Made by a program: the position numbers and the translations under genes. Source: Tenodera sinensis (lineage: Eukaryota > Arthropoda > Insecta > Mantodea > Mantidae). Taken from it: a stretch of 64,000 bases of DNA. The stretch is from assembly GCA_030765045.1 (NCBI GenBank), contig CM060969.1:46770716-46834715 (forward strand). The letters run 5' to 3'. Below, piece by piece: positions 42,963 through 53,160 of the stretch. Every line of letters starts with the position of its first letter. Position 1 is the first letter of the stretch. The notes beneath the pieces were generated by a model. It worked only from the letters and a program-made list of their open reading frames with translations, was not told where the DNA came from and did not search any database.

Positions 42963-45850
42963 TCTATTGAAGGAGTCTTTGATTTCTTGACTGAGAAGTA
43001 AGACTTGTTCATTCGTAGAGTGGAACTCTCTGAATCCGGCTTAATGTGGGGAAATTAAATTTTGTGATTCTAGAAACCAATTTAACCTATTTGACACCAT
43101 TCTTTCCATCACTTTTGCTGTTATGCTAGTAAGAGCTATTGGTCTATAATTTTTTATTTCTGATACTGTTTTATCTTTCTTCAAGAGTAGACAATTATTG
43201 CTTTTCGCCATTTGACAGGAACAGTGGTTTTCCAGGACGGATTGTAGAGTTTTAGGAGTTGTTTTGCTGTGTTTCCAAGGCTCTTATGATCTTTGGATGT
43301 ATGTGATCTGGTCCAGGCGACTTTTTGTTTTTTAGATTATTAATTGAAATGTTCAGTTCATGCATATTAAAATTTTGAAAAAAACATGTTAATTTAAGTG
43401 TTAGGCTCACATTCTCTTTTTTGCTTCAAACCTTTTTTAAATTATTTAGTTCGTTTTTATTATGTTGTTGTTAGCTAATGCTGGATTTCTGACAATGAAG
43501 TCATTAATCCTCTTGCTCTCCAATATTTTTCACTGATGGATGGGGCACTAGAAGTGGCCGGGCATATTTGAAGGTGGTCTAGGTCCATTTCCTCTTGCAG
43601 ATCACATAGAGGACAGAGTGGTGAAGAATATATCCCAATTCTGTTTAAATTTTTGCCAGACAATCATGTCCTGTAATCAACCTGAAGGTTGCAACTGCTG
43701 TTTTTCGAGGATACTCAGGAATCACTGTTTGAATGTTTGGTAGTTCCCATCTTTTATTCTTTGATTTTTCATAGTAATATTTTGCAATAATTTTTTTGAA
43801 TTCAGAGTTGACTAATCTTTTAGCTGCATAAAATGGTAAATTAATTATAGATTTTTGTACACCGCTGGTACCCTTTTTTGCAAGAAAATCAGCTTTCTCA
43901 TTACCACTCAGTCCACAGTGAGCTGGTATCCATTGGAAGACTAGGTGTTTTTGAAGTGCTGTTAGATGGCTAAGCATCTTCCAACATTCTATAATAGTTT
44001 GGTTTTTTGGTGACAACTTGGAAGTAATTGCTATAATTGCTGCCCTGGAATCTGAGAGAATAACTGCTTGCTGAAAATGTGAAATTCTGTACAAAATATT
44101 TTGTAGGGCCATTTGAATTGCTTCAATTTCTCCATCAAAGTTAGTAGTTCCATAACTTAAAGGTTTGTAATAGGAAAAGAGGTGACACGTGACTCCAGCA
44201 CCTGCTCCATCTTTGTTTGATATAAATGATCCATCAGTATAAATATGGAGCCACTCATGTTCTGGAAATCTAGTATGGATTGTCTCTAATGCCAATAATT
44301 TTAGAACACTAGTTGGAGTATCACTTTTTTTAACTTCTTCTGTCAGGTGTAAATAATATGTGATGTCTAATGTATGTGTTGGATTGACTTTAGATATGAA
44401 GTTTTCCTTTGAATTAGGAAGGTGTACATCCTTCTTGATGTCTTGAATTTTGGAAAGAAAGCTCTCCTGAGTCTTTAGTGTATGTGTAAAATTTCTCTTG
44501 TGCCATGTATTGAATGGGAGTCTGATCAACTTTTCGTGTTGAATAAGAGCCGCTTTTTCTATTTCATATTCAATGGGATATTGGTTGGTTAGTATTTCCA
44601 TAGCTGCTATTGGTGTGGTTTTGATAGCACCTGTAATTAGTCTCACACTGGTTTTGAAAGATTTGAATTCTTTTTGTGTTTGCTGTTACAAGAACTTTGC
44701 TGCAGTAAGTAAATAATGGCTTCATATATACATTGTATGTTATGTTAAGAGTTGCTCTGGAACATCCCCACTTCATTCCTGTTAGACGTTTTAACAGTGG
44801 ATCGTTTTTATTATTTGTTGTTACTTTATGTGAGTTAGCATAATATTTATTGAAGGCTTTGGCTATGGCTGCATCATTTATTAATATTTTATTGCTACAT
44901 ATGATAGGTATGCTATTTTTTCTTTTTGGTCCTTGACACTTTTTATGAGCTAATGGTCCTTATTTCCAATCTGTTCTATAATCCATTTTTTCTAAGAAAC
45001 TATTAAAGTGATTCTTTTTGGCTGTATTAATTTCTTCTATTATTAAGTCACATTTCTTTTGCCATATTTGTGTATCTGATATGTACTGTTTTTTTGTTTT
45101 TTTCAGCTTTACTTCTAACTAAATCCCATTGTCTTTTCAGTTCTTCTAACTGGGGGTTCTAAACGGTTTTGAAATTTTTTTATTCCTTCACAAGGAATAT
45201 GTTTTTTGCAGTTTCTAGGATGGCTTTATGGAAATTTTTGTTCATGCGATCTGATTGGTCATGCAGCAGTGAGTTCGTTTCTTCTTTAAATTTATTTTTC
45301 AGTTCAGTTTTATATTTATTTCAATCTGCTTTTTCGAAGTTCCAGTACAGATTCATCTGATGTTGACAGACATTTGTATTATCTAGTTTTATATCAGCAA
45401 TTACTGCTCTATGGCCAGAACTTCGGTATTCTATAACTTGTTTTTTAATCTTTGAAACAATATCTAACAAGAGGTCTAGGTTACTACCTGCTCCAGAGTA
45501 ATGTATGAAGATTGTGGGATCTTCTTTATTATAAATCAGATCAAAGGTTGTAGTATCCAAAAATTCTTCCACTATTTTCCCTGTAGAATCCACTTTTTCA
45601 TAGCTCCACCTTTTGGAATTGGCATTGAAATCTCCAACTTAAAATTTGACTTTGTCATATATCTTTGTATTCTGGATGTTTATGGTCACCTGCAATGTCA
45701 GGCAGATGTCACAATTTTTGTTTGTGAAATATATATATTAATTGATCAATAAGTGAGAAATCTGGTTCATTCCTGGGAGGATTGTAAATAATGTATAAAT
45801 GTAAATGTGTTTTGCTATCCCAAAAATTTAGCTTTATTAATTCAGATTTA
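42963..45850 (-). pseudogene. LINE RNH-2, endonuclease to RT, interrupted by its own family
   Basis: Minus-strand: endonuclease remnant SGAGSNLDLLLDIVSKIKKQ and YRSSGHRAVIADIKLDNTN (45320-45600), a linker (44815-45300), and the RT start NISINNLKNKKSPGPDHIHP (about 43320-43400) with further RT remnants down to 42965. The linker is split by the 43464-44801 insertion and resumes in place (NKN|ELNNL). Several stops. It ends abruptly against the Jockey-like LINE. Confidence 0.72.
43464..44801 (-). pseudogene. LINE RNH-2, 5'-truncated copy with intact RNase H frame
   Basis: A 13-bp duplication TCGTTTTTATTAT (43451-43463 and 44802-44814). The 333-codon frame 43645-44646 holds RLITGAIKTTPIAAMEILTN, the RNase H acids in WLHIYTDGSFISNKDGAGAG, FDGEIEAIQMAL and VILSDSRAA, and FQWIPAHCGLSGNEKADFLA. 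A frameshift near 43650 separates it from the C-terminal CPLC-x9-H-x4-C block (43475-43663). An AAC tail is present. The D-E-D-(H)-D pattern of the RNase H domain is complete. Confidence 0.88.
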
Positions 45851-45900
45851 TTTATTTATTATTTATTTACATCAACAAAGTTATTGCTGGTTGGAGAAAT
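45851..45900 (-). mobile_element. SINE-1 tail fragment
   Basis: TTATTTATTATTTATTTACATCAACAA-like sequence matches the inverted SINE-1 tail. Confidence 0.5.
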
Positions 45901-45939
45901 TATTACCATTCTGTCAATTGTATTATGAAGAAAAACTGA

Positions 45940-46175
45940 AGCTATTAACAGTGAAGTAATACAAATCTATGATAATTCTTAGAGACTATAAGCTTCAGTT
46001 ATCTTAATATCTGCATAAAGAACCTGAATTCCAATGGAGACTGCAGTTTCACATTTAAACTCAAATGTATCTTCAGTATGAATCTTGTTTATAACAACAC
46101 ACTGCATTGGAATTCAGGAACTTCATGCAGATATTAAGATAAGTGAAGTTTATAATCTCTAAGAATTGTTAAAGC
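45940..46175. repeat. Fold-back of PLE-A terminal sequence
   Basis: Arms at about 45975-46040 and 46105-46170 are inverted complements (AATTCTTAGAGACTATAAGC ... and back), with about 65 bases between. The arms contain the CTTCAGTTATCTTAATAT-type PLE-A terminal string. Confidence 0.7.
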
Positions 46176-46189
46176 TTTAGATCATTGGA

Positions 46190-46305
46190 AATTTGTCACA
46201 GTAGCTTAATGCTTAGAGCAACAACATGGCTAGCAGAAGGTCTGTGATTCAAATTCTGGTTGTGACATTGAATTTTTCAGTTCCGATTCTACATCTTATA
46301 TACTT
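46190..46305 (+). mobile_element. SINE-1, diverged head
   Basis: GTCACAGTAGCTTAATGCTTAG and GGTCTGTGATTCAAATTCTGG are the decayed box A and box B regions, followed by TTGAATTTTTCAGTTCC. Confidence 0.65.
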
Positions 46306-46589
46306 AAATATTTAAATGATAAAATAACCTGTAATCCAAATGTAAGTGCCTGTATTTACACTTTAAAGTAATAAAATAGGTCCACATCAGAGCAAACTGC
46401 CGAGATTCAAACACCAACTGAATTTTGTCTGCACAGACATATCACTGTTAGTTCAAGAACTTGATGTATCTATACAATGGTAGACCAAGCAAAAAAATCA
46501 TTATTTTGGACATTCACTTGATTTTAATACCTTAAATGAAACTTCAATAAAACAAGATGAACAATCAATACCACTGGTGTGGTTTTAAA
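46306..46589. other. No recognisable gene
   Basis: Short AT-rich spacer without repeat ends or frames I can assign. Confidence 0.4.
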
Positions 46590-46900
46590 TAAAGTGGTTG
46601 CGTCGTTGAGTCTTTGAGCTTTTGAATCTTTGTTATCTTGGGTCATGGTACAGGCTGAAATGAATTGTGGACTCGGGGTTAAGTTTTTGTGAATTATTTT
46701 ATTCACATCTTTCGTTCACAGTATTTAAATCATATTACAGTAGCAAATCTTTTATTTCAGTGGATAGATTACCTTAGCATTGTCAAGATTTGTCTGAAAA
46801 TTTAGTGATATTTCGCTAAACGCATTTTCTACCACTTTACACTTCGTCAATCTTATGTTCTTTCATTTAATTATAACTTTCATGTTAACTAACTTGTTAA
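46590..46900 (+). mobile_element. PLE-A non-coding terminal region, 5' part
   Basis: GAGTCTTTGAGCTTTTGAATC ... GGGTCATGGTACAGGCTGAAAT matches the starts of the copies at 8166 and 30690. Confidence 0.5.
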
Positions 46901-46969
46901 CTAACTGCTAACAATCACTCAATATTTCTTAGTTACTGGGCATTACCATTGGCTTAAATTAAGTCTAAA

Positions 46970-47675
46970 CTCACTCACTCACCCACCCACCCACCCACCC
47001 ACACACTCACACATCCACCCATACACTCACTCACACCCACTCACTGACTCACTCACCCACTCACCCACCCACTTACCTACACACACTCACCCACACACTC
47101 ACCCACTTATCTACACACACACTCACCCACTACTCACCCACACACTTACCCACACACACACACACACACATCCACCAACCCGCTCACTCACACTTACCCA
47201 CACACTCACACACTTACCCACACACACTCACTCACCCACTCACACACTTACCCACACACTCACCCACTCACTCACTTACCTACCCACTCACTCACCCACC
47301 CACTCAATCATCCATCCACTCACTCACCCACTCACTCACCCACCCTCTCAATCATCCATCCACTCACTCACCCACCCTCTCACTCACCCACACACTTACC
47401 CACACACACTCACCCACTCTCACACACTTACCCACACACACTCACCCATTCACTCATCCACTCATACACTTACCTACCCACACACACACTTACACAGCCA
47501 CTCACTCACCCACTCACCCACCCACTCACACACTTACCCACACACACACTCACTCACTCATTCACTCACCCATCCACTCACTGACTCACTCACCCACTCA
47601 CACACTTACCCACACACACACTCACCCACTCCCCACACACTCATCCACCCACACAGTCACTCACCCACTCATTCA
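46970..47675. repeat. Satellite-like CACTCACC / ACACTTACCC array
   Basis: About 700 bp of degenerate 4-bp-based units (CACT, CACC, CACA) with recurring higher-order pieces such as CACACACTTACCCACACA. One strand has almost no G. Confidence 0.95.
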
Positions 47676-47689
47676 ATAAATAAAATAAA

Positions 47690-48500
47690 TATACAAATAT
47701 CGCGGAAATGATCAATGCCAGAAAAAGGATATTTAACACAAATGGTATATTTTAATGAGATGTACATTTCTTGTGCAGTAAATTTTTGTGTATCTATTAT
47801 GATTTATCAGTTGTACAAAATTATACAAAACTCTTCAAAATGAAGAAGGATTTTGCAAGCTATTTACATCAAATTCCAAATACAGTATGTGTATATTTTA
47901 TTATATATGCAAATATTTTAAACATCTTCATCTGATTACCCTCCCTGTATGATGGACTTACATCCCCTAGGACTTACAAACCAGTGCCTATGATCAGATG
48001 CCCATCGAGGAGCAGACAAGCTTATGGACTGGACAGAGTAAAGACCTGGAAGCGGGTGGTCAGCCCAGCACCAGGTATAAGAGTAAGGAAGAGGATGATA
48101 TGAAATGCAGGTAAAATGGATGATTGGAAAGGTGATGAGGGAACAATCAGTGGAATGGGTAGCGGGGAAAACTAGAGAACCTGCAGAAAACCTACCCATA
48201 TGCCACTTTATCCACCGCGAATACCACATACAGATCCCTGGGATCGAACTCGGATACCTTGGTGATAGACAAATGGTCCATCTGCTTGGCCATGGCACTG
48301 CCTATACCTTAATCATAAGGCATTTTAATGGAGATCATCAGAGCCATTTTTGAGAAAATAAAATTACAAGAAATATTCTATGTAAAGGGTTGCCTGGGGC
48401 TGGATAATTTTCTCGAAAACGTTTATGTTGCATCCTTGAAGGATGCTGTGCTTAAATGCCAAGTTTGTTAAATGCATGAATTTTCATTTTTCAGCATAAG
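47690..48500 (+). mobile_element. Rpt-1, diverged copy carrying SINE-2
   Basis: Matches Rpt-1 in GTATATTTTAATGAGATGTACAT..., TTGAGAAAATAAAATTA... and GTAAAGGGTTGCCTGGGGCTGG. It is interrupted by SINE-2 at about 47935-48305. Confidence 0.6.
47935..48305 (-). mobile_element. SINE-2, tRNA-derived
   Basis: The minus strand begins GGCAGTGCCATGGCCAAGCA and has a box-A-like TGGCCAAGCAGATGG and a box-B-like GAGTTCGATCCC 35-40 bases later. About 300 bp of unrelated body follows. It is a different family from SINE-1. Confidence 0.6.
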
Positions 48501-48662
48501 GTTTGCACTCAAATTAAATATGAAGAGTTGTAAAATATGCCACTAAGTTTAAGAAATATCAAATTTTCCTCTTTTGTGACAACTTTTTTAATGTATTCTG
48601 TATACATTTTTAGTTAATATTCCTCATATATTGGTATCTATTTATTTTGTTTGGTGACTTAC

Positions 48663-48844
48663 CACTTTGACATCCAAAAATCGCCAGTGCTTACTATAGT
48701 CTGACAAATGACAGCAACAAAAAGAACAAAAGCTATATAGCGGCAACTTCCAGCAGCATTGAAATATGCCTTATATACATCTGCCTTTACTTTCCCCTGA
48801 TACTGTGTTTCACTTGTTAAGGCATATCTGGAATCTGTGATGTC
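48663..48844 (-). CDS. ABCC transporter, exon B
   Basis: 182-bp exon between TTGTTTTAG and GTAAGT. It encodes DITDSRYALTSETQYQGKVK, then ADVYKAYFNAAGSCRYIAFV and the first helix of transmembrane domain 2, ending STGDFWMSKW, with the Trp codon split to exon C. E-x-x-x-x-G-x-V-x-x-x-VYK-YF-AAG is the standard entry into transmembrane domain 2 of ABCC4-type proteins, and D-[FWY]-W-[LM]-S-x-W is its conserved end of helix 7. Confidence 0.95.
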
Positions 48845-48904
48845 CTAAAACAATAACATAAAACAAATAAGTATAATTATTATAACTATTATTTCTATTG
48901 TGAT

Positions 48905-49110
48905 TATAATTGTGATGATGATGATGATAATATAATAATAGTAATAAACAATGACAATAATTTAAATGATTGATCATTGGCGGTGGCGGTGGCGGTGGCG
49001 GTGGCGGTGACGGTGACGGTGGCGGTGGTGGTGATGATGATAATGATGATGATGACGACAATAACAATGACGACGATGATGATGATGAGGATGTAGATTA
49101 TGATGATGAT
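48905..49110. repeat. GAT / GGT-GGC triplet array
   Basis: Runs of GATGAT flank a block of (GGCGGT)n and (GACGGT)n. Confidence 0.9.
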
Positions 49111-49119
49111 GGGTCTGTA

Positions 49120-50029
49120 ACTGCAAAATAATTTATTTTAAAACAAAGTTGCACATTCAGCCCTGGGCCAGGTAGTGCACTATAACCTCTTCTTGGACGT
49201 GGGCCGGGCTCAGGCTTGGTTGAGGCTGGGCCAGACCAAACCAAGGATTTGGCCCATATAGACCTCCGACCTCCATTAGACAGATCAAAAAACAAACAAC
49301 TAACCTTGTGACTTTTGCCTAGCTTTTCCATAACCTTAGTAATCTTGGATCTTCCCTTTCTGAAATCATGTGAATTTTGAAACAATTCATGCTTATCAAA
49401 ACAACAAATTAATCAATATAATAAGACTCAATGAGACTATTACAAAAATTTAGCTTCCTCTGTAGTTAAGTTAGGGTTATCAGCCTGAAATTGTTTACAT
49501 CCTCTATATTTCCTTTCTTGAATAATGACACTAACCCTAATTTTAGCAGTTCTGGAAATTCTCCTTATCCAATAGAGGAGTTCATTAACTGCGCTAATGG
49601 TGTAACCAAAATTTCTTTACAATGCTTCATAATATGACACCCTAATTATAGATACTTCAAAAAATTAATCGTTTAACAATAATCAGAATTTGTATCATCT
49701 TTTCAAAACCACTCATGCATACCTAGATAGAAAGAGGTCTTATAGCTTCTGTTGGCAGCAAACAACTAATCCAAAGGAACTTTGAAACATTATTAGATGG
49801 TGTAAAGTAATAATACTTTACAGTTAACAACGTTTGACCAAACTATATAATTCTGCTTCAAAGTTCACAACAATGTGAAGAAAAGTTAAATACTGCTTCA
49901 ATTGCCAGACTTTCCTCATCCCACCCACCACTTGATTTATTTGATAAATTATTGATTAATTTACTAAGTTAATTTTCACTTATTGGTCTAATAAAGAGAA
50001 GACAGAATAAAAGGTATATTAGAAAAAAC
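49120..50029. other. No recognisable gene; one GC-rich patch
   Basis: 49150-49280 is GC-rich for this region (GGGCCGGGCTCAGGC, GGCTGGGCCAGACC). A 95-codon minus-strand frame lies over it but resembles nothing known to me. The rest is AT-rich and featureless. Confidence 0.4.
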
Positions 50030-50041
50030 TATATCTGCATA

Positions 50042-50495
50042 TTATTTATTTGTGCCAACAAACTTACTGTCGGTGTTTTTAAACACACAAACCGTGTGTG
50101 GGCAATGTTTGAGAGGTAGAAAAAATAACTTGCAACATTAGTAAGATAAGTGAAGCTTTTAGTTTCTAATTTGTTCTTATTTTAGAACCAACAGTAAGTT
50201 TGTTGGCATAAATAAATAATAATTACCATCTGAAGGTTATTTAATCCCAGACATTTAATCCCAGGACAAAGTACTTGCAATAGTAAGTCACCATTGGTGT
50301 AATTGTCTCTGATGTGAGACTGCCTTTGTGGTTTACTGGGAAAATGCGAACAAGTTTGAGAATTCAATGTCATTCTGGCAGGTTGTCACAGTAGCTTAAT
50401 GGTTAGAGCACCTGCCTGGTAAGCTGAAGGTCTGTGGTTCAAATCCCAGCCAAGGCATTGAATTGAATTTTTAAGTTCCAGTTCTACCTCTTAAA
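50042..50495. mobile_element. Composite SINE-1 unit with a captured PLE-A piece
   Basis: A 12-bp duplication TATATCTGCATA (50030-50041 and 50496-50507) encloses the whole unit. In order it holds an inverted SINE-1 tail (to about 50120), a reversed PLE-A terminal string (50125-50190), another SINE-1 tail end in plus orientation (50190-50222), and a SINE-1 head with decayed boxes (GTCACAGTAGCTTAATGG, GGTTCAAATCC) and body to 50495. Confidence 0.8.
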
Positions 50496-50762
50496 TATAT
50501 CTGCATAGTTTACTGTTATAGGAGATACATTGATAAAAGAATCATTACATTTTTTCGCTAACTGTTGGATCCTACTCCAATTTTCCATTTATGTTTAGCT
50601 AATATTTGTGTGTTTGTTTTAACTTGTCTAATTTATTATACTCCATGTAGTTGTATGTATGCTTAATGTGTGATGTTACATCTTATCAGTGTCAATGGAA
50701 GGGAAATGTGTTTCATTTTTAATGTATTTTCATCCAAAAAGTTTTGAACATATTATACGTAC

Positions 50763-50924
50763 ACTCAATGAAGTCATGTAATAAGTTTCCTCTGCCAATA
50801 TAGCTGCACTGCTAACAGTCTGGGATTTGTTTGTCACATGCTTCTCTTCAGATTGAATATTTGCAGCAATGTCCATTTCTATGTCCTGCAGTTGATCAAA
50901 TGTTCCCAGTGCTTTAACAGATCC
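50763..50924 (-). CDS. ABCC transporter, exon A: linker after NBD1
   Basis: 162-bp exon between CTTTCTTACAG and GTACGT, in phase 0 on both sides. It encodes GSVKALGTFDQLQDIEMDIA, then a charged, variable stretch ending AEETYYMTSLS. G-x-[VI]-x-A-x-G-[TS]-[FY]-x-[ED]-L is the conserved segment just after the H-loop of the first nucleotide-binding domain, and the rest is the poorly conserved linker. The exons for the first half of the protein should lie further right but were not found in this window, so the gene continues beyond 64 kb or its exons were missed. Confidence 0.9.
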
Positions 50925-51252
50925 CTGTAAGAAAGCCCTCTCTAAATATTATGTTTTCTTTTGGATATCTAAATGACTTTGAAATTCCATAGCCTTTGCA
51001 TGGCGTCAGAAGAAATAAAAGAATGGTAACAAAAATGCATCATAAAGTACTAAAAATCAAACCAATGGCAACAAATATCTTGGAAAGGTTAATGTTAGAA
51101 AAAAGGTTGTTGGGCATAAATTGTATATTTTAATGAGATGTACTTTCCTGTATAGTAAGTTGTAATATTCAGAGAAGATATATTATGGAAAATTTAGATG
51201 AGTTTTTGAGAAATAAAATGTACTATTAAATGATGTGGAACATTGCTAAAAA

Positions 51253-52101
51253 TCTGATGTGTTGCACTCACATGACTTTCCCTACTCTTGTACTAACCAT
51301 TCTTACAAACTCTAATTCCTATATCTTCTTTCTTGTTAGCTGAGACAAACATTTGTACAAATTATCTTATTGCTTATTTCCTTGCAAGTGCAAAGGGAAT
51401 GTTAGAATACAGTAGGCTTTGTGCGATAGTCAAATGTTTGAGATTCTGTTGTCTTTGCACACTTGACATATAAAAAAATGAACAGCGATGATCCATTTCG
51501 CGAAAGTTTGTTTTCTGAAACTCACACACATAGCAAGGAATATCTCTGAAATGGTTCACCCTACAAGAAAATGTATTGAGACATAAATTGTGTACTTTAG
51601 CAAGATCTACATTTTTTGTATAGTATAATTTGGTCTATCTCTAACAGTTTACCAGTTATGCAAAAGTCGTCCAGAGTAAATATGACTACAGGGGCTATAG
51701 CCAGAAAATTCAAGATATACATTTCATTTGTCATAAAAATATCTCAAACATATGACATTTTAATCAAAATCGTTAGAGCCATTTTCAAGAAAATAAAAAT
51801 TTTCGAAAAATTTTCCACGTAAAGGGTAGTTTAGAGTGGGGCTATTTTCCTCAAAATCTTCATGTCGCATCCTTGAAAGACATTAAACTTAAATACCAAC
51901 TTTGGTTTTTAACCAACTTTTCGTTTTTGAGTTATGGTGTCCACAGACTGACAGACTGACACACAGACACACACACGGACATTTTTCTAAAAAATGCTTT
52001 TTTTGGGTTCAGGGGGCCTCAAAACATACATTTCAAGTGAAATCTCGACATTGAATTTTTGGGTGGAATACAATACTTCCCCTACTTACCAGTAGAGAAA
52101 G
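51253..52101 (+). mobile_element. Rpt-1, full copy (849 bp)
   Basis: TCTGATGTGTTGCACTCACA ... ACCAGTAGAGAAAG with TAAAAA at both ends. The CA-rich site at 51940-51975 is short. It lies in the intron before exon A. Confidence 0.8.
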
Positions 52102-52695
52102 TAAAAATAGTGATTTGAGAATTCTGTCTATATTCTGAAGGGAGTGTAAATGTGATTATATGTAGAGGAGAATGTGGAATATTATAAAATTCTTTTAGAA
52201 AATTATGTAAAATACACAGCAAAATCACTATTTCAAGAGAATGCTTGCAGTTTAATACTAATAGTTTTGTATGCTCTAAGTTATTAATATAAATAAATAG
52301 AACTCATTTGATTCTCCAACTGTGTTTAGTTTACACATATCTGTTGTTTTGGATACTTCAAGAAGACTTTTATATTTGCAAACTTGCAACTCCTTTGAGG
52401 AATGGAAAAACCAAAGTAGTAAATACATCATAAGGAATGAATGATTTTAAGCTTGTAAGAAATTGTGACATTACCTTAATTTTGTGTTTTGTTTGTTCCT
52501 TAAAGCTCCACTTTTCAGTTTCAGTACTAAAATATCAATGTCACATCACTAAAGTTGGTTTCTTTCTTTATCCTTGTAGCAAAAAGTTGCCACTTCAAGC
52601 CTCTTTGGTTAATTAATATATTAAAAAAACAAAGAGCCACATAAAATCATACTGCAATTTCACTGGTTAAAAATTGTCTCTAGCCACTTTCATTT
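52102..52695. other. No recognisable gene
   Basis: AT-rich DNA, no convincing frames or repeats. Confidence 0.4.
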
Positions 52696-52697
52696 AT

Positions 52698-52800
52698 TTA
52701 TTTTTACTTCTCTACTTCTTACCTATAGTAAGTAGAGGAGATCTTGAATTTCATTGAAAAATTTGATATCGACATTTCATGGAAATACAATACCTAAATT
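52698..52800 (-). mobile_element. Rpt-1 3' end, inverted
   Basis: TTTTTACTTCTCTACTTCTTAC with CTATAGTAAGTAGAGGAG forms the subterminal hairpin of Rpt-1 in reverse orientation. A GAGT array follows where CA repeats sit in other copies. Confidence 0.6.
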
Positions 52801-52823
52801 TTAAAAAAATATAAAATAGGCAT

Positions 52824-52925
52824 GAGTGAGTGAGTGAGTGAGTGAGTGAGTGAGTGAGTGAGTGAGTGAGCGAGTGAGTGAGTGAGTGAGTGAGTGAGTG
52901 AGTGCATGCATGCATGCGTGAGTGT
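52824..52925. repeat. GAGT tetranucleotide microsatellite
   Basis: About 22 GAGT units, then GCAT units. Confidence 0.95.
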
Positions 52926-52966
52926 GAGTATGCTCAGAGCTCAAAAATAAAAATGTGAGTGAATAC

Positions 52967-53160
52967 TGTAACAAATTTACCAAATCTTTTATTTTCTCAA
53001 GCTTCAAGTACAGCCACACTACTAGTTTCTGTCTCTTAATCTTTCCAAACTCTCACACCATACTAGTTTCTGTCTCTTGATCTTCAACAACTCAAACTGT
53101 CTCTATGGCAACCTCCTTGAAAATCAAAGAGTCTTAATGACATGGAGAAGCCATGTCACA
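52967..53160 (-). repeat. 3' LTR of collagen-bearing element
   Basis: 194 bp with TG...CA ends. It differs from 54970-55163 at one base (GAGTCTTAATG against GAGTGTTAATG). Confidence 0.95.
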
